Source: Dactylosporangium aurantiacum (GTDB lineage: Bacteria > Actinomycetota > Actinomycetes > Mycobacteriales > Micromonosporaceae). Taken from it: a stretch of 64,000 nt of DNA. The stretch's first letter is position 1. Each line of letters starts with the position of its first letter. Position numbers and translations under genes: made by a program. Positions 30,718 to 42,615 of this stretch are shown here, in pieces. The notes beneath the pieces are model-generated. The model did no database searches, was not told the origin of the DNA, and saw only the letters and a list, made by a program, of their open reading frames with translations. Location: contig NZ_JNYJ01000030.1 of assembly GCF_000716715.1 (NCBI RefSeq), positions 181,043 through 245,042 of the forward strand, read 5' to 3'.

Positions 30718-32727
30718 CTAGTAACTGCTGAGCGTCGCGCGTTTGGCTTCGTACATGGCGGTGTCGGCGCGGTGCAGGACGTGCCGGGGTGGTTCGCCGG
30801 CGTGGAAGCGGGTGCCGCCGACGCTGGCGCGGGCGGGGACCGTGCGGGGGGCGCCGGCACCGGTCAGGGTGATCGGCTCGGTGAACGCCCGCTGGATGCG
30901 TCCGGTGAGCTCGGGCAGGGTGTCGGCGCCCGAGGTGCCGTGGGCGAGCACGACGAACTCGTCGCCGCCGAGGCGGGCGACCAGGTCGCCGGTGCGGGCC
31001 TGGGCGGTGAGCCGGGCGGCGACGGCGGTGAGCAGCTCGTCGCCGGCGGCGTGGCCGAGGGTGTCGTTGACGGTCTTGAAGCCGTCGAGGTCGATGAAGA
31101 GCACGCCGCCGCCGCCGACGCCGAGGGCGGTGTCGAGCGCGGCCATGAACGCGCGGCGGTTGGCCAGGCCGGTGAGGGGGTCGGCGTGCGCGAGGCGCCA
31201 GGTCTCCTCGAGCAGCTCGCAGGTGCGCAGCACGGTGGCGGCCTGGTCGGCGACGCCGGACATGCGGTTGATGATCTCGCGGGCGCGGGCGGTGCCCTGG
31301 GGCGTGTCGTAGGCGGCGACGAGGATGCCGTACGGGTGCTCCGGCAACGCGATGTCCACGATGATCATCATGTCGTGGTCGAAGGTGTCGAGCATGGCGA
31401 GGATGAACGGGTCGGTGCAGGTGCGGTCGTAGACGCGGGGCTGGCCGGTGCCGGCACGGAAGCGGTCGAACAGGTCCGTGTCCTGCCGGGACACGGTGAG
31501 GTTCTGCGCCTTGCGCAGCCGGCTGTCGCTCACCCCCGCGTTGGCGGCCATCCGCAGCTTGCCGTGCTGGTGCAGCAGTACCGTGGCGGAGTCGGCACCC
31601 ATGACGGAGCGGACGGCGTCCGCGGTGACGGTCGCGACCTCGGCCGGGGTCCGGGCGAGCGTGAGCTGGCGGGCCAGCGCGAGCAGGCGCTCCGCGGTGC
31701 GCTGCCGTTCGGCGGCGGTGTCCAGGGCCGACAGCGCGTCGAGGGCGACGGCGGCCAGGTTCGCGTACGCGTCCAGCATCCGCCGCTCGGCGTCGAAGAA
31801 GTCCTCGCAGTACGCGACGAGATAGCCGTAGTAACGGTTCGGCGAGGCGATCTCGGCCACGATCGTGCCGGCGAAGCTGGTCGGCGGCGCGTCGGTGAGC
31901 ACGGCGATCTCCGCGTCGGTGAGCCCGTAGCCGTGCACCTGCCGCGGCTGGTCCGGCGCGGGCGAGGCGACGAGCAGGAACGCCTGGGCGTTGACCGCGT
32001 AGCCGGCCCGGTCGGCGACGAGGGCGAGGGCCCGCTCCGGCTGTTCGGCGGCGACCAGCTCGGCGACGGTGCGCTGCAGCAGCTCCATCCGCCCGGCCAG
32101 GGCGTCGTCGGCGGCGTCGGCGGTGCGGCGCTGGCCGCGCCACAGCCAGGACAGCAGTCGCCGCTGCCGCCAGCGGACCGTGTACACGCACGCCTCGGCC
32201 CCGGCGACCTGGCAGATGTCGTGGGTGACGGTGGCGGTCGGCAGCCCGAACAGCGCCGGCAGCTGGGTGAGCAGCCCGCGGGTGTAGTCGCAGTCGTAGC
32301 GGCTGGGCTGGTAGCCGGCGCGCAGCCGGTACTGCACGGTCGCGGTGCCGTGCCCCGTGGACAGGGTCGCCATGTCGGCGGTGGCGTTGAACTTGGCGCT
32401 GGTCGTCGCGATGAGCCGGATGAGCTGTGTCGGCCCGCCGAGCAGGAGCAGCCCCAGCCGCAGCGGGGTGTTCACGGAGTACGACAGGATGCTCTGCCCG
32501 ACGCGCAGCCCGACCGACTCGTCGCCGAGCGCCTGCGCGGCCGCGGCGAACACGTTGATCTTCGTCTCGTACGACCACCAGCGGCGGGCGTCGTCGTAGG
32601 CCTCGGGCGGCTCGTGCTCGCCGGCGAGGTTGAGCATGTGCGCGACCGCGGTGTCGCCGCCCCTGGCGCGTACGTACCGCACAATGGCGCGCAGGGTGAC
32701 ACCGGCCGTCTCGCGGATCTGTTCCAT
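30718..32727 (-). CDS. GAF-GGDEF diguanylate cyclase with N-terminal sensor domain
   Basis: The 669-residue protein ends in an intact GGDEF domain (about 505-669): LTGLANRRAF, ARLGGDEFVVL and the Mg-binding FIDLDGFKTVND. It should make cyclic di-GMP from GTP. Two GAF-like regions precede it. The N-terminal 200 residues form a separate sensor domain containing HDICQVAGAEACVYTV, a Cys-spaced pattern like V4R/4-vinyl-reductase-type ligand-binding domains. No EAL domain and no membrane segment are seen. ATG 32727 is chosen because GGAGG lies just upstream and the domain begins MEQIRETAG; an upstream frame from 32808 is open but overlaps the divergent gene's leader. Confidence 0.88.
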   Translation of the reverse strand: MEQIRETAGVTLRAIVRYVRARGGDTAVAHMLNLAGEHEPPEAYDDARRWWSYETKINVFAAAAQALGDESVGLRVGQSILSYSVNTPLRLGLLLLGGPTQLIRLIATTSAKFNATADMATLSTGHGTATVQYRLRAGYQPSRYDCDYTRGLLTQLPALFGLPTATVTHDICQVAGAEACVYTVRWRQRRLLSWLWRGQRRTADAADDALAGRMELLQRTVAELVAAEQPERALALVADRAGYAVNAQAFLLVASPAPDQPRQVHGYGLTDAEIAVLTDAPPTSFAGTIVAEIASPNRYYGYLVAYCEDFFDAERRMLDAYANLAAVALDALSALDTAAERQRTAERLLALARQLTLARTPAEVATVTADAVRSVMGADSATVLLHQHGKLRMAANAGVSDSRLRKAQNLTVSRQDTDLFDRFRAGTGQPRVYDRTCTDPFILAMLDTFDHDMMIIVDIALPEHPYGILVAAYDTPQGTARAREIINRMSGVADQAATVLRTCELLEETWRLAHADPLTGLANRRAFMAALDTALGVGGGGVLFIDLDGFKTVNDTLGHAAGDELLTAVAARLTAQARTGDLVARLGGDEFVVLAHGTSGADTLPELTGRIQRAFTEPITLTGAGAPRTVPARASVGGTRFHAGEPPRHVLHRADTAMYEAKRATLSSY

Positions 32728-32795
32728 GGCGCCTCCGCGCACGACATCGGCGCGGTACGGCGGCTGATGAGCGTTCGGCGGGTAAGACTGCTCAC

Positions 32796-33212
32796 ATGGA
32801 TGCCGCACAGGCCGAGCCGCTGATCGTCGTGGACGGCGCGAACGTCGTCGGCTCCGTGCCCGACGGCTGGTGGCGCGACCGGCGCGGCGCCGCGGTCCGG
32901 CTGCGCGACGCGCTCGCCGCGCGGGACGCCGCCGCCCTGCCGGCCGCGCTGTCCGGCGCGTTCACGCTGGTCGTGGAGGGTGCCGCGGGTGGCGTGCCGG
33001 CGGTGGAGGGCGTGCACGTGGAAGCCGCGCCGCGATCCGGTGACGACCACATCGTCGCGCTCGTCGCCGACAATGTGCGGCATCGTCCGGTCGCGGTGGT
33101 GACCGCCGACAGGGCGCTCCGCCAACGGGTGCGCGAACTCGGGGCGAGTATTGTCAGTCCTGGCGAGTTGCTGGCGTCGATCTCATATGATGGACGACCG
33201 GATGCTACCTAG
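32796..33212 (+). CDS. YacP-like NYN/PIN domain protein
   Basis: The 138-residue protein has the NYN (PIN-like) ribonuclease pattern: PLIVVDGANVVGSVPDGWWR with the first Asp and Asn, a central SGDDHIVALV acidic pair, and VVTADRALRQRVRELGA with the last acidic residue. Proteins of this group are predicted RNA-cleaving or RNA-binding. Actinobacterial versions are often labelled NTP pyrophosphohydrolases, which the motifs do not support. It is not next to a small antitoxin-like gene, so a toxin role is not indicated. A long hairpin starts right after the stop. Confidence 0.82.
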   Translation: MDAAQAEPLIVVDGANVVGSVPDGWWRDRRGAAVRLRDALAARDAAALPAALSGAFTLVVEGAAGGVPAVEGVHVEAAPRSGDDHIVALVADNVRHRPVAVVTADRALRQRVRELGASIVSPGELLASISYDGRPDAT

Positions 33213-33586
33213 CGGATAGGATTTGTCGGCAATATGTGCGCACCTTGGCATGGGTTTGCCGACTATCCGCCAGCGGATCTTCCTACGATGTGGGAAGAGA
33301 TTGACCGGTCATCGTAGGGTGACGAAGCTGGACTCGTAGACGTGTCGTGAATGGCCGGTGAATGTCGGCCAAAAACATCAGACAAATTGTCATCGATCTA
33401 TTCTGTGCGGCAGGTAACAGCACTGTCGCGGGGCGTGACGATGCTGGTAAGGTCGGTCCCATGTGCCAAGAGGTACTCCTTGACCCACTCTGGGTCTCGC
33501 GGCGTGCACACCATTTCGACGGCCTTTGTAGAGCGGCTAACCGTTGATTCGGCGTCATTCCAAAGGCTTTTCGAGAGGAAATGAAA
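33213..33586. other. AT-richer intergenic region with several inverted repeats
   Basis: This 374-bp stretch is clearly lower in GC than its surroundings. It contains three inverted repeats: (a) CGGATAG...TCGGCAA (33213-33232) against TTGCCGACTATCCG (33256-33269), likely the terminator of the NYN gene; (b) CCTACGATG (33282-33290) against CATCGTAGG (33310-33318); (c) GACCCA/TGGGTC (33482-33496). A 38-codon minus-strand frame (33398-33514) starting MVCTPRDPEWVKEYLL is protein-like but has no supported start signal. The promoter of the downstream winged-helix gene must lie here; I could not place it. Confidence 0.5.
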
Positions 33587-34234
33587 ATGGCCGTTTCGGT
33601 CGTCGGCGCTCCTGAGGTGACGCCGTCGGTGGTCACCATCACCGTGCACATCACCCTCAACGGCGACGAGCTCCCACCGGAGGCGTCCCGTCTGATCAGC
33701 GACCTCGAGGCGCTCGCCGCCAGCCAGGCCAAGCAGCAGATCCAGCGCGGCCCGCAGACCAGCGCCGCGCTGCCGCGCACCGGGGCACCGGCGCACACGC
33801 TGCAGCACGGCCCGTCCCAGCACACCGGGCGCAACCTGCGGCTGGTCGAGGCCCCCGAGCCCGCCGCCAGCGGCGCGACCGAGACCACCCGGGTCAAGCG
33901 GATCGGCGCGGCCGCACCCGACGCCCCGTCGCTGTACCTGTGCACCGGCTCCCGGCTCGTCCTGCGCGACGGCGCGCCCGTGCCGCTGACCCGCCGCGAG
34001 TACGACCTGTTCCTGTTCCTGTGCGAGCACCCGCGCCGCGTGTTCAGCCGCGCGCAGCTGCTGCGCCAGGTGTGGGGCTACGACATGGTCGGCACCGAGC
34101 GCACCGTCGACGTCCACGTGCGGCGCCTGCGGGTCAAGCTCGGCGAGGCCGCCCGGATCATCGCCACCGTGCGCGGCGTCGGCTATCGTCTCGACGATGA
34201 CGCCGCCGTCCAGGTTGTCGTTCGCGAGGACTGA
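33587..34234 (+). CDS. OmpR/PhoB-type winged-helix protein without receiver domain
   Basis: The 215-residue product has an N-terminal segment resembling a hibernation-factor-like beta strand ([20 protein letters not shown]), then a disordered Gln/Pro/Ala-rich linker, and a C-terminal Trans_reg_C domain at about 115-205 ([45 protein letters not shown]). There is no phosphoacceptor receiver domain, so it cannot be a normal two-component response regulator. ATG 33587 is chosen because GAGAGG lies 8 bases upstream; ATG 33581 is the alternative. The membrane EEP gene begins 38 bases before its stop, implying coupled expression. Confidence 0.85.
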   Translation: MAVSVVGAPEVTPSVVTITVHITLNGDELPPEASRLISDLEALAASQAKQQIQRGPQTSAALPRTGAPAHTLQHGPSQHTGRNLRLVEAPEPAASGATETTRVKRIGAAAPDAPSLYLCTGSRLVLRDGAPVPLTRREYDLFLFLCEHPRRVFSRAQLLRQVWGYDMVGTERTVDVHVRRLRVKLGEAARIIATVRGVGYRLDDDAAVQVVVRED

Positions 34235-36068
34235 CCCCCGCGTCCTCGCCGTCGCCGCGGGGACCCTGCTCCTGACCGACCTGCTGCGGGTCTGGCTCCC
34301 GTCGATCATCACGATCTTCGGGCAGGCGGCCTCCACGCCGGCGGAGCTCATGGGCGCGTTCGCCCTGCTGTGGTTCCTGGTGCCGTTCGCGGTCGTGCCG
34401 CTCGCCGCCCGGTGGGACGCGGCGAAGGTCGCGCTCGCCGGCGCCGCCGGTCTCGCCGCCGCCCGGCTCGCCCTGGTGTTCGTCCACGGTGGGCAGCCGC
34501 AGCTGTACGTCGCCTCCGTGGGCCTGCTCGCCGGGCTCTGCTGGCTCGCCGCGAGCGCGGTGCGCGGCGGGCCGGCCGCCACCGGGGTGCCGTTCGGGCT
34601 GGCCGCCGCCGCCCTGCAGCACGCCGCCCTGCGCACCGTCGACCTCAGCTGGCAGTCGCGCTGGTGGGCCGCGCCGATCGTGGCCCTGGAGTGCCTGGTG
34701 CTGCTCTGGTACCAACGCCGCGCCGCGCCCGGGCGCAGTTCCGCCGGGGCCTGGTTCCTGGCCGGGCCGGCCATGCTGCTCGCGGGGATGTTCGCGCTGT
34801 CACCGGCGGTGGCCACGGTCGCCGTGTCGTACCGGTTCGAGCCCGTCGCCACCACCGCCCCGCCCGCCCTGCCGGAGCTGCTGCTCGGCCTGGCCGTGGC
34901 CGGGTTTCTGGCCGGCGCCACCGGGCGGCTCGGCGGCCGCGTCGACCGGGTCCTCGCCGCGGTGCTGCTGCTCGCCGCCGCGGCCCTGTTCGGGTACGGC
35001 GGCCCCGACGGGCTGTTCCTCGCCCTGCTGCTCGGCTGCGGCGCCCTCGGCCGGGCCTTCCGCGCCGCCGAGGCCGACGCCGCACCCGACCAGGACGCCG
35101 GGCGTGGACCCCGGGCCGGGTACGCCGCGCTCGGCGGGATGGTGGTGTTCGCCGTCGCCGCCGTGGCGTACTACGCGGCGTACGACCTCGGCTACCCCAA
35201 CCAGTGGGTGCCCCTCGCCGTGGCCGCCGGACCCGCGGCGGTCCTGCTGCGGGCCGGCCGGGGCACCCCCGCGGTCGGGCTGACCTGGCGCTCCGGGCTC
35301 GCCGCCCTCGCCGTGTGCCTGCTCGTGCCGCTGCTCGGGGTCACCACGGCACCGGCCGCCTCCGCCGTCGCCGAGCCAGGACGGGGGCTGCGGCTCGTCG
35401 CGTACAACATCCGCATGGGCTTCGGGCTCGACGGCACCTACCGGCCCGGTGCCGCCGCCCGGGCCATCGCCGCGTCGGACCCGGATGTGGTGGTCCTGTC
35501 CGAGGTCGACCGGGCCTGGCTGCTCAACGGCGGCCACGACGACCTGAGCGTCCTCGCCGCCGAGCTCGGCATGCGGTACTGGTTCGCCCCGGCCGCCGAC
35601 GCCGTCTGGGGCGACGCGGTGCTGACCGACCTGCCCGTCGGCGCCGTCGAGACCGTGCCGCTGACCGCCGCCGGCGCACCGACCGGCGCCCAGGCCCTCG
35701 GCGTCGTCGTGCGCTTCGGCGGCCGGGAGATCGCGGTCGTCTCCACCCACATCCAGCCGCCCCCGGACGCCGAACCCCTCGTCCAGGTGGGCGAGATCGC
35801 CGCGTTCGCGACCCGCTTCGGTGCCGGCCGGCCCACCCTCATCGCCGGCGACCTCAACATCGAACCCGGCGACGCGTCCATGCGGGCGTTCGCCGCCGCC
35901 GGGTACGCCGACGGCTTCGCCGCGTTCCGCCCCGTGCGCACGTTCCCCGCCGACCGCCCCGTCAAGCAGATCGACCACGTCCTCGTCCGGGGGCTGACCT
36001 GCACCGACGTCAGCGTCGGCGGGGTAGTGACGTCGGACCATGCGCCGATCGTCACAACATTGACCTGA
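34197..36068 (+). CDS. Membrane-anchored endonuclease/exonuclease/phosphatase family protein
   Basis: This 623-residue protein has about ten hydrophobic helices in its first 385 residues and a C-terminal EEP hydrolase domain. Catalytic motifs are [68 protein letters not shown] and [11 protein letters not shown]. The domain is probably outside the cell. Such fusions are common in actinomycetes; the substrate, perhaps a phospholipid or glycolipid, is unknown. ATG 34197 overlaps the preceding regulator gene by 38 bases; TTG 34215 is a possible shorter start. Confidence 0.85.
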   Translation: MTPPSRLSFARTDPRVLAVAAGTLLLTDLLRVWLPSIITIFGQAASTPAELMGAFALLWFLVPFAVVPLAARWDAAKVALAGAAGLAAARLALVFVHGGQPQLYVASVGLLAGLCWLAASAVRGGPAATGVPFGLAAAALQHAALRTVDLSWQSRWWAAPIVALECLVLLWYQRRAAPGRSSAGAWFLAGPAMLLAGMFALSPAVATVAVSYRFEPVATTAPPALPELLLGLAVAGFLAGATGRLGGRVDRVLAAVLLLAAAALFGYGGPDGLFLALLLGCGALGRAFRAAEADAAPDQDAGRGPRAGYAALGGMVVFAVAAVAYYAAYDLGYPNQWVPLAVAAGPAAVLLRAGRGTPAVGLTWRSGLAALAVCLLVPLLGVTTAPAASAVAEPGRGLRLVAYNIRMGFGLDGTYRPGAAARAIAASDPDVVVLSEVDRAWLLNGGHDDLSVLAAELGMRYWFAPAADAVWGDAVLTDLPVGAVETVPLTAAGAPTGAQALGVVVRFGGREIAVVSTHIQPPPDAEPLVQVGEIAAFATRFGAGRPTLIAGDLNIEPGDASMRAFAAAGYADGFAAFRPVRTFPADRPVKQIDHVLVRGLTCTDVSVGGVVTSDHAPIVTTLT

Positions 36069-36122
36069 TTGAGCCGGCCCGTCGCTGGGCAACCTGACGC
36101 TCAGAGAGAGAAAGGGGCAGCG

Positions 36123-36431
36123 ATGAGCGTCACACATGCGAACGGGAGCACGATCGGTGGCACCGCCACCGACACGCGCAACGACCTTGGCAACACGGTC
36201 GACACGATGTCCGCCAAGACCAAGCAGCGCGCGGCCGACCTGGCCGAGCAGGGCAAGGACGTGGCACGCCGTCGGCCCGTTCCGCTGGTGACCGCCGCCG
36301 CGGGCGTGGCCACCGTGATCGTTGCGGTGGTGACGGTCGTGCGGCGCCGCCGGAAGCCGACGCCGCGCCAGCGTGCGGTCAACGCCTGGCGGACCGCCAG
36401 CAAGACCGTGCGCAAGCGCGTCAAGCACTAA
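36123..36431 (+). CDS. Small single-span membrane protein with basic tail
   Basis: The 102-residue product has a polar N-terminus, an amphipathic helix rich in Lys/Ala (DTMSAKTKQRAADLAEQGKD), one membrane span (PLVTAAAGVATVIVAVVTVV) and a strongly basic C-terminus (RRRRKPTPRQRAV...KRVKH). It resembles small actinobacterial DUF3618-like membrane proteins, but I cannot confirm the family. AAAGGGG lies upstream of ATG 36123. A textbook terminator follows 9 bases after the stop. Confidence 0.75.
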   Translation: MSVTHANGSTIGGTATDTRNDLGNTVDTMSAKTKQRAADLAEQGKDVARRRPVPLVTAAAGVATVIVAVVTVVRRRRKPTPRQRAVNAWRTASKTVRKRVKH

Positions 36432-36440
36432 CTCTTTTCA

Positions 36441-36478
36441 AACAGGCCCCCACGTCGCAAGCGGCGCGGGGGCCTGTT
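36441..36478 (+). terminator. Strong intrinsic terminator
   Basis: AACAGGCCCCC (36441-36451) pairs perfectly with GGGGGCCTGTT (36468-36478), with a further GC-rich inner loop, and is followed by GCTGTGCTGT. It ends the transcript of the small membrane protein. Confidence 0.85.
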
Positions 36479-36493
36479 GCTGTGCTGTGTCAG

Positions 36494-36816
36494 CTGCGCG
36501 CCGCGGGCGGCGCGTGGCGGGGGTTCCCACCCGCGGCCCCCATGCTCCCTGCGGTCGCACCTTGCAGGCCGGCTGGGCTGGGGGGATCGGGCGCTGCGCT
36601 TCCTAGCGCCGTCGTGGCTGGGCTTCCGTTAGGGGCTGGACTTGGCGGGGCACTGTGCTGGCTGCGCGCCGCGGGCGGCGCGCGGCGGGGGTTCCCACCC
36701 GCGGCCCCCATGCTCCCTGCGGTCGCACCTTGCAGGCCGGTTGGACTGGGGGGATCGGGCGCTGCGCTTCCTAGCGCCGTCGTGGCTGGGCTTCCGTTAG
36801 GGGCTGGACTTGGCGG
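36494..36816 (+). repeat. Two tandem units of a 168-bp GC-rich dispersed repeat
   Basis: Unit 1 starts at 36494 and unit 2 at 36662, giving a period of 168 bp, and the units are nearly identical. Each starts with a GC palindrome (CTGCGCGCCGCGGGCGGCGC), followed by GGGGGTTCCCACCCGCGGCC, CCTGCGGTCGCACCTTGCAG, a run of six G before ATCGGGCGCTGCGC, and ends GGGGCTGGACTTGGCGG. An inverted copy lies at 23731-23938. Frames through it are open only because of base composition and differ between copies, so it is not treated as coding. No transposase is associated. The rest of this 489-bp gap (36817-36920) shows a degenerate tail and nothing else. Confidence 0.9.
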
Positions 36817-36920
36817 AGTCGTGGTGGGCGCCGTTCCTCAGCGGGCTGGGCTTGGCGGAGTACCTGGCCGGCTCCGGCACGTGCCCGGGGGCTGGGCGAC
36901 GTGGCCCGGGGCGTGGGCGG

Positions 36921-37709
36921 TCAGGCCGGGGGCATGCGGTACGCGGCGAGCTGGGTGGCCTGGGCGACGACCCGGCCGTCGGCGTCCCAGATCTCGCAGA
37001 CCTGGTCGACGAAGGTGTCGGTGAGCAGCCGGGCGCGCTGGCGGACGCGGAGCGGGCCCGGGGCGGGCAGCGCGCGGACGTACACCGTCAGCTCCAGCGT
37101 CGGGGTCCAGCCGTTGCTGCCCAGGGTGAACGTCGCCGGCGGGAAGGCGTCGGCGGCGAAGAGCAGCGAGACCGGGTCCCAGGGCGCGTCCGGCAGGCGG
37201 AGCCAGCCGCGCAGCTCGCCGGGTGGGTCGCCGACGCCCTGCCAGTCGATGCGCTGCTCGAACTGGTCGAGCATGTCGATGCGCAGGCCGGTGCCGGGGG
37301 CCTGGGCGGGCGTGCGGGACAGGGTGTCCGCGGCCGGGACCGGTGGGGGTGCGGCGTCGACCCAGCGGGGCGCGGCCGCGGCGGCGAGGGTGCCGAGCGT
37401 GAACAGGGCCTCCACGCAGGTGCGGTCCTTCTGGGTCAGACGGGCCCGGACCTGGGTCGCGGAGCGCCCCGTGCGCAGCACCTCGACCGTGACGGCGGCC
37501 GGGCCGGGGTCGGGCGGGGAGAGGTACACCGCGCTCGCCGACAGCGGGTCGGGGTGGGTGGCGGCGGACCCGATGGCGGCGCGGGCGAGGATGGCCAGCA
37601 GGTAGCCGCCGTTGGGCTTGCCGCCGACGGTCCACAGTGGATCCAGCTCGGCGTCGAAGCCGCCGTCGCCGGTGGCGCGGACCTGTGTCGCGGCGCCGAA
37701 GCCTGCCAC
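36921..37709 (-). CDS. Acyl-CoA thioesterase family protein (double hotdog)
   Basis: The 262-residue protein is a tandem hotdog thioesterase of the TesB-like/4HBT_3 type. The first half contains LWTVGGKPNGGYLLAILARA and the second LELTVYVRALPAPGPL and DQVCEIWDADGRVVAQATQL, the typical closing strand. It should hydrolyse acyl-CoA to free acid and CoA in the cytoplasm. GTG 37709 is chosen because AAGGAGG lies 5 bases upstream; an ATG further upstream (37748) would run past this site and into the corA start. It diverges from corA with 28 bases between the starts. Confidence 0.85.
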   Translation of the reverse strand: MAGFGAATQVRATGDGGFDAELDPLWTVGGKPNGGYLLAILARAAIGSAATHPDPLSASAVYLSPPDPGPAAVTVEVLRTGRSATQVRARLTQKDRTCVEALFTLGTLAAAAAPRWVDAAPPPVPAADTLSRTPAQAPGTGLRIDMLDQFEQRIDWQGVGDPPGELRGWLRLPDAPWDPVSLLFAADAFPPATFTLGSNGWTPTLELTVYVRALPAPGPLRVRQRARLLTDTFVDQVCEIWDADGRVVAQATQLAAYRMPPA

Positions 37710-37737
37710 ACCTGCCTCCTTCTGGTTGGATGACGGC

Positions 37738-38703
37738 ATGGCGCGCACGCGGCTCTACCGCAACGGTGACCTCGTGGCCGAGGATTTCCCGATCGACGAT
37801 ATCTCGGAGCACCTCGCGGCCGAGGGCACGGTCGTGTGGCTGGATCTCCAGTCGCCGACGCCGCAGCAGTACGACCAGGTGCAGGAGGAGTTCGGGCTGC
37901 ACCAGCTGGCGATCGAGGACGCGTCGTCGCCGCGCGAGCGGCCGAAGCTCGGGCACTACCGGGGGCACCTGTTCCTCAGCGCGTACCAGGCCAGCTTCGA
38001 CAGCGGGCCGGGCGAGCTGACGGTGTGCCCGGTGTCGGCGTTCATCACGCCACGGGCGCTGGTCACGGTGCACGGCGACGGCTTCGACGTGGACTCGGTG
38101 GTGCGCCGGTGGGACGCGACGGCCGAGCTGGCGCCGCACGGGGTCGCGTACCTGGTGCACGGGCTGCTCGACGTGGTCGTCGACGGGCACTTCGACGCGG
38201 TGCAGGAGCTCGACGACGCGCTCGAGGCGCTTGAGGACAAACTCTTCGAGGAGACCCCGCAGGCGGTGCGGGAGGTGCAGCAGCGCAGCTTCCGGCTGCG
38301 GCGTGGCCTCAGTCACCTGCGCAAGATCGTGCTGCCGATGCGCGAGGTGGTCAACGGCCTGACCCGGGCCAAGCTCGTCGACGAGGAGATCGCCCCCTAC
38401 TACCAGGACCTGTACGACCATGTGTTGCGCGTCACGGAATGGACCGAGAGCCTGCGCGACTTCGTGGCGACCATCCTGGAGTCGAACCTGGCGGTGCAGG
38501 GCAACCGGATGAACAACATCATGAAGAAGGTCACCAGCTGGGCTGCCATCATCGCGGTGCCCACCGCTGTTACGGGTTACTACGGGCAGAATCTGCCGTT
38601 TCCGGGTTTCGAGCACCGCTCAGGCTTCGTGACCTCCGCCGCGTTGATCGTGGTGCTGTCCGTGACGCTGTACCTCACCTTCAAACGCAAGGACTGGCTG
38701 TGA
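37738..38703 (+). CDS. corA: CorA-family divalent cation transporter with GQN instead of GMN
   Basis: The 321-residue protein has the CorA layout: a cytoplasmic alpha/beta domain, the long stalk helix (about 165-265), and two C-terminal membrane helices ([20 protein letters not shown] and [19 protein letters not shown]) ending in a basic FKRKDWL. The selectivity-loop motif is YGQN where Mg-transporting CorA has YGMN. It may transport Mg, Co or Ni in or, like ZntB-type relatives, another ion. ATG 37738 is the start. The lpdA gene overlaps its stop by 4 bases. Confidence 0.88.
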   Translation: MARTRLYRNGDLVAEDFPIDDISEHLAAEGTVVWLDLQSPTPQQYDQVQEEFGLHQLAIEDASSPRERPKLGHYRGHLFLSAYQASFDSGPGELTVCPVSAFITPRALVTVHGDGFDVDSVVRRWDATAELAPHGVAYLVHGLLDVVVDGHFDAVQELDDALEALEDKLFEETPQAVREVQQRSFRLRRGLSHLRKIVLPMREVVNGLTRAKLVDEEIAPYYQDLYDHVLRVTEWTESLRDFVATILESNLAVQGNRMNNIMKKVTSWAAIIAVPTAVTGYYGQNLPFPGFEHRSGFVTSAALIVVLSVTLYLTFKRKDWL

Positions 38704-40091
38704 CTACTGAACAGACCGAACACTTCGACGTCGTCGTGCTGGGCGCCGGTCCGGGCGGCTACACCGCCGCCGTGCGCGCCTCGCAGCTCGGCCTGCGCAC
38801 CGCGATCGTGGAGGACAAGTACTGGGGCGGCGTATGCCTCAACGTCGGCTGCATCCCCAGCAAGGCCCTGCTGCGCAACGCGGAGCTGGCGCACATCTTC
38901 ACCGCGGAGGCCAAGACGTTCGGCATCCAGGGGTCGGTGACCTTCGACTACGGTGCGGCGTTCCAGCGCAGCCGCAAGGTCGCCGACGGCCGGGTCAAGG
39001 GCGTGCACTACCTGATGAAGAAGAACGAGATCCGCCAGTACCAGGGCAAGGGCGTCTTCGTGGACGACCACACGCTGCGGGTCGGCGACGAGACCGTCAC
39101 GTTCGCCAACTGCATCATCGCCACCGGGGCCACCACCAGGCTGCTGCCCGGCACCTCGCGGTCCGACCGGGTGGTGACCTACGAGGAGCAGATCCTCAGC
39201 GAGGAGCTGCCGTCCTCGATCATCATCGCCGGCGCCGGCGCGATCGGCGTCGAGTTCGCGTATGTGCTGCACAACTACGGCGTCAAGGTCACCATCGTGG
39301 AGTTCCTCGACCGGATGGTCCCGCTCGAGGACGAGGAGGTCTCCGCCGAGCTGGCGAAGCGTTACAAGCGCCTCGGCATCACCGTGCTCACCTCCACCCG
39401 CGTGGAGTCGGTGGAGGAGACCGGCGAGGGCGTGAAGGTCACCGTCTCGAACAAGGGCAAGACGGAGGTGCTCGAGGCGGACAAGCTGATGCAGGCGATC
39501 GGCTTCCAGCCCCGCGTCGAGGGGTACGGCCTGGAGAAGACCGGCGTGGCCCTCACCGAGCGCGGCGCGATCGCGGTCGACGGGCGGCTGCGCACCAACG
39601 TGCCGCACATCTACGCCATCGGCGACGTCACCGCGAAGCTGATGCTCGCGCACGCCGCCGAGTCGATGGGCATCATCGCCGCGGAGACGATCGCCGGGGC
39701 GGAGACCATGGAGCTCGACTACGTCATGATCCCGCGCGCCACGTACTGCCAGCCGCAGGTCGCGAGCTTCGGCTGGACCGAGGCGCAGGCCCGCGAGCAG
39801 GGCTTCGACGTCAAGGTGGTGAAGTTCCCCTACACCGCCAACGGCAAGGCGCACGGCCTCGGCGACGCCACCGGCTTCGTGAAGATCATCAGTGACGCGA
39901 AGTACGGCGAGCTGCTCGGCGCCCACCTCATCGGCCCCGAGGTCACCGAGCTGCTGCCGGAGCTGACGCTCGCCCAGCAGTGGGACCTCACCGTGCACGA
40001 GGTCGCCCGCAACGTGCACGCCCACCCGACCCTCGGCGAGGCCGTCAAGGAGGCCATCCACGGCCTGGCCGGGCACATGATCAACATGTGA
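38700..40091 (+). CDS. lpdA: Dihydrolipoamide dehydrogenase (E3)
   Basis: This 463-residue flavoprotein reoxidises dihydrolipoamide in 2-oxoacid dehydrogenase complexes using NAD. It has the FAD site [16 protein letters not shown], the redox-active disulfide [13 protein letters not shown], the NAD site [13 protein letters not shown], the second FAD contact [16 protein letters not shown] and the C-terminal His-Glu dyad [13 protein letters not shown]. All catalytic residues are present and the length is normal. GTG 38700 overlaps the corA stop (GTGA). A terminator hairpin follows. The partner E1/E2 genes are not in the window. Confidence 0.95.
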   Translation: MTTEQTEHFDVVVLGAGPGGYTAAVRASQLGLRTAIVEDKYWGGVCLNVGCIPSKALLRNAELAHIFTAEAKTFGIQGSVTFDYGAAFQRSRKVADGRVKGVHYLMKKNEIRQYQGKGVFVDDHTLRVGDETVTFANCIIATGATTRLLPGTSRSDRVVTYEEQILSEELPSSIIIAGAGAIGVEFAYVLHNYGVKVTIVEFLDRMVPLEDEEVSAELAKRYKRLGITVLTSTRVESVEETGEGVKVTVSNKGKTEVLEADKLMQAIGFQPRVEGYGLEKTGVALTERGAIAVDGRLRTNVPHIYAIGDVTAKLMLAHAAESMGIIAAETIAGAETMELDYVMIPRATYCQPQVASFGWTEAQAREQGFDVKVVKFPYTANGKAHGLGDATGFVKIISDAKYGELLGAHLIGPEVTELLPELTLAQQWDLTVHEVARNVHAHPTLGEAVKEAIHGLAGHMINM

Positions 40092-42581
<2,490 letters not shown>

Positions 42582-42615
42582 CCTGGGGCTTCACCCGGGC
42601 CGCGCCGGCACTGTC

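Noticed and set aside
32796..33212. PIN-domain toxin of a toxin-antitoxin pair
   Set aside because: The protein resembles YacP/NYN housekeeping proteins and there is no adjacent small antitoxin gene.
33398..33514. 38-codon minus-strand frame MVCTPRDPEWVKEYLL...
   Set aside because: Protein-like composition but no Shine-Dalgarno or promoter and no recognised family. Kept only as an observation.
36482..37024. 180-codon frame through the tandem 168-bp repeat
   Set aside because: The frame differs from the open frame of the inverted copy at 23731-23938, has no ribosome binding site, and 168 bp is divisible by three only by chance. It is treated as a non-coding repeat.
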